64,000 nt of DNA from assembly GCA_027943335.1 (NCBI GenBank), contig BSBK01008830.1:1-64000 (forward strand). The letters run 5' to 3'. The notes beneath the pieces were generated by a model that did no database searches, was not told the origin of the DNA, and was given only the letters and a program-made list of their open reading frames with translations. The DNA comes from Chamaecyparis obtusa. Taxonomy: Eukaryota; Streptophyta; Pinopsida; Cupressales; Cupressaceae. Below are positions 46,869 to 55,475 of the stretch, piece after piece (within the stretch, counting starts at the first letter, position 1; every line of letters begins with the position of its first letter). The position numbers were made by a program, and so were the translations under genes.

Positions 46869-48563
46869 GCTGACTTGCAGATGAGTTTGGATAAGGATAA
46901 GGACGAAGATGGTTTGGAAGACTAAGACTCAGATTGGGATGACTGATGGAAGAAGACGGTTTTCTAGAAGAAGACAGATAAAGGGATGGGAGATGACCAA
47001 GTTTTGGGATAGCTGCTCTGATTGTCCTTCGAACCAAGTTATAGATCTGCTTGATGTTTTTCAATTGGCAAAGGATTTGATAAAAGCAATCTTCACAAAG
47101 GACAAAGCAACTTTGTGAGATACAAACAAGATAAAAGACTCTGATAAATGCTTTCAAAAAAGTGTATGTTCCAACAAGTGTTTTCACGGAGTCTTTGACT
47201 GTCAAGCACTTCAAACAGATCTACCTGAGGAAGGTGAGTATCAAAATCGCTTGCCCACAGCTTGGTATCCCCCAGAAGGGAATACAAATGGTGAGTAATC
47301 TTGAGGCGACCCGGTAAACCCCTTGGAATCGGTCCTTGCACAAGGATTTTGATACTTTCGGATGTAGATAGGGTAGCCTCTATTTTATCAGGTTGCTAAT
47401 GATTCCGTGGTGTCTCCATACCCGGTTATGCTGATCATCCGTGACTCACTTAAGAGCCTTGCCAATTATGCTGGGGGAGAGGAATGTTTACCATCCCCAG
47501 ACACGTGTTTGGCACGAACGCCCGGCGATTAGGAGATGTAAGTGATTCTTTTGGTATTCACTTATTTGTATACCGGCCGGGGGGGATACCGGTTTGAGGT
47601 CGTTCTCCGAGGAGGAAGCGCTTCTCCTTGGACAGGCCTCGCTAAAAGCAGAACAGGTGAACTTGTCCAAGTTCAAATGTTCCACGTTGCTTACTCTAAC
47701 AAGGATTATGCAAAATTTGAAAAACTCCTACATGCACATCAAGCAGATTTTGTTCATTTTCCCAAATTTGATTAAGTTTGTTTGAACTTTGAAAAATGAA
47801 GACACACGTGTTTAGATTTTGATTTGTTCCTTTCTCCAAAATGTAAATAAATTGAACGTTTGCAAGTTCTTTCCTTTTGTGCATTCAAGATTTGATTAGC
47901 GAGTTGATTTAAGAACTTTGAAAAAGCTTTGTTTTGTCCCTTAGATCACTCAAGATTGAATTTGGCTTGCTTGCTTTGAAAACTGAAACAGATGAGGGAA
48001 TAGAGTTGTTTGTTCCTTTTAGTGCATTCAAGATTGAGTTTGATTTTCAAATTGACAATGACACTTAGGACCTAAGTTCTTCCTTTTAGCTTCATTCAAG
48101 ATTTTATTTTGACTCGTTTGAATGCAGATTTGATGTTCTTTTTATGCCCAAAAAGATATGATCATTCCTACTTTGCATGAATGCATTGTTAAAAATCCTT
48201 GATGTTGCAAGGATGCAAATGCCTTGATTAATTTTTTTGTTTTGTTTGTTAGAACAAATTTTGCAAATTTTAGTCCTTAATGCATTCAAGAATGATTTGG
48301 GGGTTCATTTTAAGCACTAAAATAAGGATTGTATGATTTTGCTTCCTTATGGATATTACTATTAAAAAAAAATGGCCATGACCTCCTTGCTAGAAGAAGA
48401 AGAAGAAGGAGATGGAATAGAAGAAGAATATAGACAAGAAGAGGAAGAAGAATATAGACAAGAAGAAGAAGAAGGGATCGAAGTGCTCCGTCCACCTATA
48501 AGCTTGAAAAATCTGAAAATGGTCTAAAACCCATCAGAATGTTTGCAAAGAACCCGTGAAGTG
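46869..48563 (-). other. Element 5 leader, with an unrecognised short ORF
   Basis: 1.7 kb between primer site and the long ORF. A minus-strand frame at 47093-47341 (82 codons, with LKITHHLYSLLGDTKLW and HLPQVDLFEVLD) looks less random than its neighbours and could be a remnant of a gag N-terminus, but I cannot place it. The segment 47480-47660 is GC-rich. A GAA-type microsatellite lies near the 5' end. Confidence 0.45.
48392..48475. repeat. GAA-rich microsatellite in element 5 leader
   Basis: Runs of agaagaagaag interrupted by two copies of gaatatagacaagaagagg. On the sense strand this is a TTC/CTT-rich tract about 100 bases inside the primer site. Confidence 0.85.
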
Positions 48564-48582
48564 GGTCCCACCGGGCGTGCCA
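48564..48582 (-). other. Primer-binding site of element 5
   Basis: The minus strand reads TGGCACGCCCGGTGGGACC three bases after the 5' LTR. It starts with TGG, as required to pair with a tRNA CCA end, and matches the general form of gypsy primer sites. I cannot name the tRNA. Confidence 0.8.
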
Positions 48583-48585
48583 GAA

Positions 48586-50040
48586 TGTAGACTAAGATTT
48601 GAGCGTGCACCTAAACCTGTTTTGAAGGCCAAAGACAAACAAATGTCATAGCATATTATCAAATCAAATTTAATGGTTAGCAAACTAAAATCAAAGCCAC
48701 CTCAGTTTAAGCTTAAAACGGATGCGCCCATGCACCGTTTGATATGCTTGGATATAAATGGATGTGGGTGTGCAAACTCAAGCACTTGGAGTATGCAAAT
48801 AGGATGATTTGAGGATCAAGAAGACCCAAAATGACACAAAATAGGTATGAGGAACCTATTTTGCCTCAAAGGCCTCAAGAACACACAAATATGCAAAGCT
48901 AAAAGATGAACTAAGATTGATTAAACAAGAAATGAATCTATGTTAATCCAATTAAGCTAATTTAAATGTGATTTAAGCTTGAAAATGATCTAAAATGATG
49001 AGTTTATGCTTATGCTAGAAGGAAAATGGCATTATAACTTTGCTATTGAGTTTGAGAGTTGAAAGATGATTTGCCTTAGGAAGTGAGGGTATTTATAGGA
49101 AAAGGGAAGGGCTTGGTTAAAAAGGATGAGTCAGAGTTAGGGCTAAGGTTAGGGTTGAGTCAAGGACAAGTGTCCTGACAAGTGTCAAGGGAGGATTGAG
49201 TTGAAAGTTTGAGGGCATGTGCACAATTTGGTAAATGTGCCCAAGGCCAAGAGGTGGCAAGGAAGGGATAAGAAGGTCTTAAATGCATAATGAATGCATG
49301 TAAGAAAGATAAGGAAGGCTTAAATGCATCCTTAAATGCATTTGCAAGAGGTGGCCAAGAGGTGGCCATCTTTGTTGACTAAGGAGGATGACTAAGAGGA
49401 GGTTAGCATAAGTTTTGGTAAACCTTTTGCTAATGGAATGTGACAAGATTAGAAAGGGGATTAGGATTAGGATTAGGGGATTTTAGGATTAGGATGGGTG
49501 AAGAGGTTGGGTTGAGAAGTTTCTAGAAGAGTCTAGAATTCTCCTAGGTTTTATGGAATAAAAGTTTATTCATTCCAAAAGCTTAAGTTTGGGAAAATTT
49601 ATTGAAATATTTTCAATAAATATGAAAATTAAATATTTAATTTTAATTAAATATTTTGAGTTGAGATTAGGGTTAGAAAAGGTGGGATTAGCCTTTTAAT
49701 CGAAATTAAGAAGGGATTAGAAGATTTTGGAAGAGGTTAGTGGTCTTAAGGAAATTGGCCAAGTTTTGGTCAAAAAATAAATTAATTATTTTTTGGGGGA
49801 TTTTTGGTCAATTTATTAATTAAAATAATTAATAAATAGGGGATTAATGTTTAAATAAGATTTAAACATTTTTGGGAGGGATTTCTTAATTAAATATTTT
49901 TAATTAAGAAAAAGGGATTTAATAACATAAAAATAAATTAATTAATTAAATAATTAATTAATTAATAAATGATGATGTCATCAGAGATTTTTTAGAAAAT
50001 AAAAATACTTTATTTTCTAAAGGATTTTTAGGTGTCTACA
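48586..50040 (-). repeat. 5' LTR of element 5
   Basis: 1455 bp, nearly identical to 38666-40120. It is the promoter-bearing copy for the minus-strand transcript. Confidence 0.96.
49090..49098 (-). promoter_or_regulatory. TATA box in 5' LTR of element 5
   Basis: The minus strand reads CTATAAATA, about 950 bases into the LTR in transcription direction. The identical copy is at 39170-39178. It is the best TATA candidate in this LTR. Confidence 0.55.
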
Positions 50041-50161
50041 GATCCTATACCCTTAATCAAACAAGGTGCATTATTACCAACTCTAACAATTCCTCCATCA
50101 TAATTGTCTAACTTAACAAACTTTCTTTTATCTCCAGCCATATGATGTGAACAACCACTGT
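50041..50161 (-). pseudogene. Copia protease, element 4, start of pol
   Basis: In one minus-strand frame: IIDSGCSHHMAGD, the copia aspartic protease active site with intact DSG, followed by the GNNAPCLIKGIGS stretch that reaches the element 5 insertion. A TAG lies two codons before IID, and the frame is offset from gag by one base, so gag and protease are no longer joined unless by frameshifting. The pre-integrase region continues at 38665. Confidence 0.8.
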
Positions 50162-51268
50162 CTATAATCTAATCACAAATTTCTTATCAACTTGAGAAAC
50201 TAATGCTTTTTCTTCCCTTTCATCAGATTCAGAACTTTCTTCTTTAATTGCTACAAATCCTATTTCCTCAAAGTTATCATTATCACTGTCACTTAAATGT
50301 CTTTCAATTCTTGCTTCAAGATCTTCATCATTTGCATAATAACATTCTTTAGATTTCTTAGGTTTAAAGTTGCTTCTATACTTCTTAACTCTTTTAGGAC
50401 ATTTAGATGTAAAATGACCATATTCTTGACAAGTCCAACATTTAAAGATTTTCTTACCTTTTGGTTCTCTTTTTACAAGTAATGCAATACCTTCTTCAAT
50501 CTTCTTATCTTCCTTAGATTTAGATCTGCTACTGCTAGCATAATCTCCATTCACACTAGTGCTTCTTGATAATGTAGGTCTAATGTTAAGAGCATTGAAT
50601 GGTATCTCCATTCTAGGTAGCTCTCCTGATAATCTCAAATTCATCTTTGCTATTTCTAATCTTCCAAGAAGAGTCTCTCTTGAAAAGTTCGGTGTACAAG
50701 GTATCACTTGTTCAATCATTTGTGTTGTCTGCTTGAATACTGGTGTCAAAGTCCTCAGAATTTTCCATATCACTTCATTCTTTTTCTTATCACCTCCACA
50801 AGACTTTATTCCTATTACAATCTTAGACATCCTACCAATATAGCTTCTAATAGATTCATCTTCCATCATTATGATATCTTCAAATGCACAAATCCAATTA
50901 TGTAAGCTAGCCTTCTTTGCATGTTCATCACCTTCAAAAGTAGAATGTAAAGCTTTCCAAATTGCATGAGATGTTTTCAAACATCTTACCTGACTATATT
51001 CATTCTTCGGTAGTCCTGACAAAAGTGCTTCTCTTGCAAGTATGTTACACATGAATAGATCTAGCTCATCTTTAGTTCTTGCCTCTAGATTGTCTTCCTC
51101 AATGATAGTCTTCTCATTCTTTGTAATCAACCAATAACTTGGTCCTAAACACAATAAATGTGTCTTCATCTTTTCTTTCCAGTTGTCAAAATTTACTCCA
51201 TCAAACTTAGGGCTTTCTTTCCTGAAATTTTCCATGGATCTCCTTAAGTTGTTAAAATTTTCTTTCAA
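50162..51268 (-). CDS. Copia Gag protein, element 4 (intact ORF)
   Basis: 368 codons. The N-terminal region has ESPKFDGVNFDNWKEKMK, typical of plant copia Gag. A helical UBN2-like core follows to about residue 230 (SHAIWKALHSTFEGDEHAKK near 110). A zinc knuckle CWTCQEYGHFTSKC lies at about residue 275-290, followed by a Lys-rich stretch and an acidic C-terminus (SDSDNDNFEE). The first ATG is only about 10 bases inside the primer site, so the second Met (MENFRKE) may be the natural start. Unlike pol, gag has no stop. The product would assemble virus-like particles, but the element is otherwise disabled. Confidence 0.85.
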   Translation of the reverse strand: MKENFNNLRRSMENFRKESPKFDGVNFDNWKEKMKTHLLCLGPSYWLITKNEKTIIEEDNLEARTKDELDLFMCNILAREALLSGLPKNEYSQVRCLKTSHAIWKALHSTFEGDEHAKKASLHNWICAFEDIIMMEDESIRSYIGRMSKIVIGIKSCGGDKKKNEVIWKILRTLTPVFKQTTQMIEQVIPCTPNFSRETLLGRLEIAKMNLRLSGELPRMEIPFNALNIRPTLSRSTSVNGDYASSSRSKSKEDKKIEEGIALLVKREPKGKKIFKCWTCQEYGHFTSKCPKRVKKYRSNFKPKKSKECYYANDEDLEARIERHLSDSDNDNFEEIGFVAIKEESSESDEREEKALVSQVDKKFVIRL

Positions 51269-51277
51269 GGACCTGCT

Positions 51278-51289
51278 GCTCTGATACCA
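51278..51289 (-). other. Primer-binding site of copia element 4
   Basis: The minus strand reads TGGTATCAGAGC, the standard initiator Met-tRNA site of plant copia elements, two bases inside the 5' LTR. Confidence 0.92.
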
Positions 51290-51291
51290 AT

Positions 51292-52539
51292 TGTTAGAAA
51301 GTAAAGATCCCCAAGATAACTGAGAGGGGGGCGGGGGGGGGGTGAATCATTTATCTGATAATTTAACCATTTAATTGCTTTAAACAATATAATCAATGTA
51401 GTAATCAACCATAGAAAGATAACCATACACAATTGCACAATAACACAAGATATGTTGACTAGGGAACCTCTTGAAAAGAGTAAACCCCGATGGGAATGAT
51501 GCCCACAAAATGATGTACTAAAATGAAAGTTCCTTGTTAGAAGATGGACCCTCTTAGGAGTCTTATGAAATACATTCAGTACATATAAATCCCTGTTAGG
51601 AGATTTTGAATCCCTGTTAAAAGATTCTAACCCGGTTAAGAGTTTATGGAAGACAAAAGGACCCACTGCCCAAACAGCTTCAAGGGAAGATCTCTGAACC
51701 CACTATCCAAAAGATCTTAGAATTATTCAATAGAATAATATGAAATATATTACCTCCTTCATACTATGCCAAAACCGCACTCTCTGCTACACAAGATCAC
51801 AATTCCAGATCTCTGTACTCACAAGTCTTCCTTCATCACTAAATTAGCTCTTTTCTTCACTTCATGCATATATTCACATCTCAACTTTCACAATTCAATC
51901 CTCTCTACTCAATTCTCTTTTTTACAATTCTCTTTTTCTCAATTCTTTTTTTTCTCAATTATTTTTTTCTCAATTCTTATTACAACAAGGAAAACATTCC
52001 TTCTTATATACCAAATTCAAATAATTACAAATGAGTCAGTCCTCAATTACAAAATAATAATTTCTACACGCTACACACAAAATTCACATAAAACTGTCAG
52101 CTTCCAAATACTGTAAATTTCTCCAAACATATCCTCAAAGTTTGTGCTATGAACCACATCATCATTAATGAGTCTCCAACATCCCTTTAACTGCACAAAA
52201 TCAGATTCCATCCCAGCTAAGAGATATCCTCCGATTTTCAAAAATCGCTACACAAAAACACTGTCTAAACACTGCTTTCACCAAAATGCTCATAAATCTC
52301 ATGAATGAATGAATTTCTTTTTGCACTGTTAACCATAGGTTAATAACACACCAAAGAACATACCATCAACTATGCAAAAGCCAATCTACAATACAACATG
52401 TGCGCAAAAGAAAATTGTACCTACTTTCTTGCTGATATTCAGAATATCACTGTGTTGACATCAATGACAATCCAAGTCATGAATGCAACAACAACTGCTA
52501 CAGAATGACTACCAAAATACTTTGCATTCATTCCTAACA
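51292..52539 (-). repeat. 5' LTR of copia element 4
   Basis: 1248 bp. The G-run is expanded and interrupted here (six G, C, nine G at 51325-51341), against seven G in the 3' LTR. Confidence 0.93.
52001..52010 (-). promoter_or_regulatory. TATA-like box in 5' LTR of element 4
   Basis: The minus strand reads TATATAAGAA, conserved in both LTRs. Confidence 0.5.
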
Positions 52540-52544
52540 AAATT

Positions 52545-53688
52545 GACATTGAAGTCCTAACCGAAGGCACCTCTGAACATCATCGAATCCTAATTGATTA
52601 TCTCAAATTCTGCATTGGGGAATATTCCTAGTAATATTCCTAATTATTATAATTATCTTTAATTTAATGATTATTCGGTGATAAATCCTATTTATCCTAA
52701 AGTTTGAGTAATTGAATATTCTAAATATTTAATTAATTAGATTTAATACTGCCACTTAATTATTTAATTGAATTTAATTATATTTATTCCTAATTATTAT
52801 TATTTAAATTTGATAATAAATCAAAATTCCTATCATTAATTGATTAAATTCTTATTTAATTAATTAAAACAAGTTGTCATATTTAATGATATTATTTTAG
52901 AATAAAAGTTTGATTTAATGATTGATTAACCCATAAATCAATTATTTTATTTTTAAAATCAGTTAAGTTGGAAATGAATCACTTTATTTATTCATTTAAT
53001 TCATAATTATTATGCACAAGCAAAAAAAAAATAGTTAAACTTGAAATCAGAAAATCAATTCAAGTTGTTTTAAAAATGAACTCAACTCTAATTTGAGTTA
53101 AAAAGCTATTTTTGCATGATTTTGTGAATTAATTATCTTTTATTCTTTGATAACTCAAAAATCAACCTGAGTTTATCTGAGTGATTTATGGCTTTTTCCA
53201 TGCATCCCCAAAGCCCTGGATTTCTATAAAACCAAGGCTTAGCTCTTCAATCTCATATCTCATAATTTGCAAACTTATGCTAGCAAATTGACATCATAAG
53301 AATTGAAACTTCTTTTGCAAATCAACAACTTTTGTGAGATCATTCATATTTAGTATATCAATTCTTAGACTAATTGCATATCATATCAGTTTTCATCTAG
53401 AATAGATTTATATTGGTTTTCATTATCATAATTGCATAGAAAATCCAAAAAAAAAAGATTAATTGCATTCATTCTATATCTAGATTTTGCATTCAAATCC
53501 TTCGTTTAGGTGTTGTCAAGGTCACTGATCTTGGTATAATCTAAGAATACATACTCGCATCTACTAAAAGGCAGTAAATCGCCTGGTTAGTTTAGTTTTC
53601 ATTTATTGCGTGATTTTGATTTTAGCTAACCTCTAATGTTTTACTAAAGTGTTGTGTCTATAGATCAGGTACAAAATTCACACACACA
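52545..53688 (+). repeat. 3' LTR of element 3, second part
   Basis: Continues the LTR after element 4. It aligns with 19797-20942 to the terminal CACACACA with scattered, mostly transition, differences. Confidence 0.9.
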
Positions 53689-53738
53689 TTTCTGGCGCCC
53701 ACCTTTGGCTTACAACATTCTTCTAGTGAGATCAAATA
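53689..53738 (+). other. Filler of element 3 internal sequence after its LTR
   Basis: The right LTR is followed not by host DNA but by TTTCTGGCGCCC, a primer-site sequence that belongs after the left LTR. Next come about 33 bases matching 26636-26668, in the protease region (cctttggcttacaacattct), then a short AT-rich piece. So the right edge is an aberrant junction made of element fragments. Confidence 0.75.
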
Positions 53739-53953
53739 AGTTTAAGGTTTTTGTAAAGTGTACACCTGTTCTGGTCCCTAATATACCTCAAACATAACCT
53801 AAATCTCTGGAGGAGCTTACCCTTCTCAAATGCATGAGGTCCAAATAAGTTTATCATACTTTGTACGAGAGCATCCTTTAACTTTATATATTGGGTTTTC
53901 CACCTTTTAAGAAAAAAATAGTGTTAGATTAAAAAATGAAGTGAAATTACCTT
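53739..53953. repeat. 215-bp duplicate of 19519-19733
   Basis: The second copy of the transposase exon 5' end and its upstream intron. Here the codon mutated to TAG in the other copy is still CAG. Beyond 53953 it runs on into true host sequence (atatagtttaag). Confidence 0.85.
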
Positions 53954-54970
53954 TAATATAGTTTAAGAAATAGATGTAATGATAACTATCCTAGCAATGA
54001 TATGAAATCAAAATAGTGGATTGGGGTTTTAGTTCAGATATGATGTTCCACCCTATAGAGATGGTGGGCCCGAATATCTGCAAACACTCATCACTAAGTT
54101 TATCATAAAAAACATCATTCCCTACAAAATAATCATGGGATCATTAGTCGAAGGATATAATAGTATAAAATAAGAATACAATAGATGTAAGCTTCTCATA
54201 TTGAATGCAAGGTGTAATTAACATACGATAGTATAGTAAAACAAAGGTCCAACCTTTAAAGTACCTGGAAGTTTTTCTATTTTCAAGGGAACTCCTTCTT
54301 TGTCTCTCACAAGAAATATGTAATCCTTCACCATTCCTGTACTAGGAATATGAGTACATCTAGGAAATTCACCATCAAGTGGTGTATCTCTTGTTGCATA
54401 AATTGAATCCATTATGAAATGCCCCTAAGAAAGAATACTTCAAGGGAAATAAACATATATATAATGATATAGAAAATAAAATCTGTGTATGAGTAGGTGG
54501 TGCCATGGTGTTTGTGGCCATGCTATGCATTGCTGACATTGTAGGACGTAGTACATCTGAGCTTGCCATCATATGAGGTGGTGATAGTAAATGATCATTG
54601 ACACGTGTTGAAGAATAAGATTGTCAGAGCATAATAAAAGCAGTGATTAGCATGGACAATATTGTTAGAGAGTAAAAAAAAATAGTCCAACATGCGATCT
54701 ACCTAAACTAGTTGCAGTACCCTCATCATGGCCGTGAGGATCAAAATTACACAAAAAAAGTTGTAAAAGAAACACATCCACTTATTTTTTAATGACATAA
54801 AAGACTAGTATAACATAAAAACTATTATTGAACTATAGTTATAATTAAAAATTACATTAATACTTACTCTATAATTTTGAGATAGGTGCATCAATTTAGT
54901 TGCCCTCTTTTGTGACTCAACAGTCAGAGGGAATATAGATGCCAATTCAGCCACTCTTTTTCCACTAGTA
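53739..54970 (-). pseudogene. En/Spm-like (Ptta) transposase pseudogene, 5' exons
   Basis: Putative exons on the minus strand: 54868-54966 (donor AGA|GTAAGT), a less certain one ending 54483, then 54265-54424 (acceptor cttAG, donor CAG|GTACTT), 54052-54121, and the truncated 53739-53903. Phases match from one exon to the next, including into the exon at 19678. Conserved-looking pieces are VKDYIFLVRDKEGVPLKIE, a WKTQYIKLKDALVQSMINLF segment and FEKGKLLQRFRLCLRYIRD, which precede the P..EW motif in Ptta/En/Spm proteins. The exon ending 54483 has CAG|AT instead of CAG|GT, a dead donor. Upstream exons could not be found. Confidence 0.57.
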
Positions 54971-55149
54971 AATTTGACCCTATTTTTTGACGAGGATTAG
55001 TCAAATTTTTGACACCAATTGGTTGAACAGATGACTAAAATTGTGGTCAAAATTTTTTCATCGATTATTCTACACAAAAAATCATCATCAAAATTTTAAC
55101 CCTACGAGTGGTCAAATTATTGATTGAATCAATCACTTGGAACTGGAAG
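54971..55149. other. TGGTCAAAAT-rich spacer
   Basis: Repeated variants of ggtcaaaattt and gtcaaatttttgac in both orientations, with no ORF. It could be the outer part of a CACTA-type element, since such elements carry subterminal repeats outside their first exon. Confidence 0.35.
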
Positions 55150-55475
55150 AATTGAGACCAACTTTGGTCAGCATTGTCATCGAAATTGAGACCAACTTTG
55201 GTCAAAATTTGTGTCGAATGCATAGCACTCTCCTCGCACCTACTAGTATGTAAAGGTCAAAATTGAGACCTACTGTGTGTCACATTTTCCACCAAACTTC
55301 ATTGAAATTGATGTCGAATGCATAACATTCTCGTCGATCCTACTGGTATGTAAAGGTCAAAATTGAGACCAACCATGTGTTGAAATATCCACCAAAGTTT
55401 GTCGAAATGGTCATCAAATGCATAGCATTCTCGTCGAACATAGTAATATTGAAAGGTCAAAAAATTGACCAATAC
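55150..55475. repeat. 100-bp tandem repeat, about 2.7 copies
   Basis: The word tcgaatgcata recurs at 55213 and 55313, with tcaaatgcata at 55413. The following segment with tctcgtcga, tatgtaaaggtcaaaattga and tccaccaaa is repeated at the same 100-base spacing. Confidence 0.8.

Larger units (their letters stand above)
38666..50040 (-). mobile_element. Element 5, young non-autonomous LTR element with G-patch ORF
   Basis: LTRs 38666-40120 and 48586-50040, each exactly 1455 bp. They differ at only two positions that I found: 38675 G against 48595 A, and 40062 T against 49982 C. Both are transition-type. Perfect target duplication gatcc (38661-38665, 50041-50045). The sense strand is minus: the primer site lies beside the right LTR and the purine tract beside the left. 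The 8465-bp interior contains one 982-codon ORF and long untranslated regions but no RT, RNase H or integrase. It is the latest insertion in the nest, and its intact ORF fits that. Related to Tat-type elements by motifs shared with element 3. Confidence 0.95.
34128..52539 (-). mobile_element. Copia element 4, nested in the LTR of element 3
   Basis: LTRs at 34128-35349 and 51292-52539 begin TGTTAGAAAGTAAAG and end ATTCCTAACA on the plus strand. Flanks are aaatc (34123-34127) and aaatt (52540-52544). The uninterrupted LTR of element 3 reads aaatcgac, so the second copy has decayed by a C-to-T change at a CpG. The sense strand is minus: a canonical Met primer site beside the right LTR, and a purine tract beside the left. 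Gag is open; pol has a few stops and small frameshifts and is split by element 5. Without element 5 the copy is about 7 kb. Confidence 0.94.
19734..53688 (+). mobile_element. Element 3, Tat-like Ty3/gypsy element split by nested insertions
   Basis: Left LTR 19734-20942 (1209 bp). The right LTR is in two parts, 34064-34127 and 52545-53688, giving 1208 bp once element 4 (34128-52539) and its target duplication are removed. The LTR begins TGTAATACCCC (mutated to TATAGTACCCC on the left) and ends in CACACACA. The interior has gag, protease, G-patch, RT, RNase H, a second RNase H-like domain and integrase in that order. Integrase after RT marks Ty3/gypsy, and the extra RNase H is typical of the Tat group. 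Every coding block carries stops. The insertion split an exon of the transposase pseudogene, with an unusual duplicated flank. Confidence 0.9.

Noticed and set aside
54963..54970. CACTAGTA read as the terminus of a CACTA element
   Set aside because: It lies at or within the edge of a putative exon and no AATTTACTAGTG partner end was found; the site near 55535 is the better candidate.
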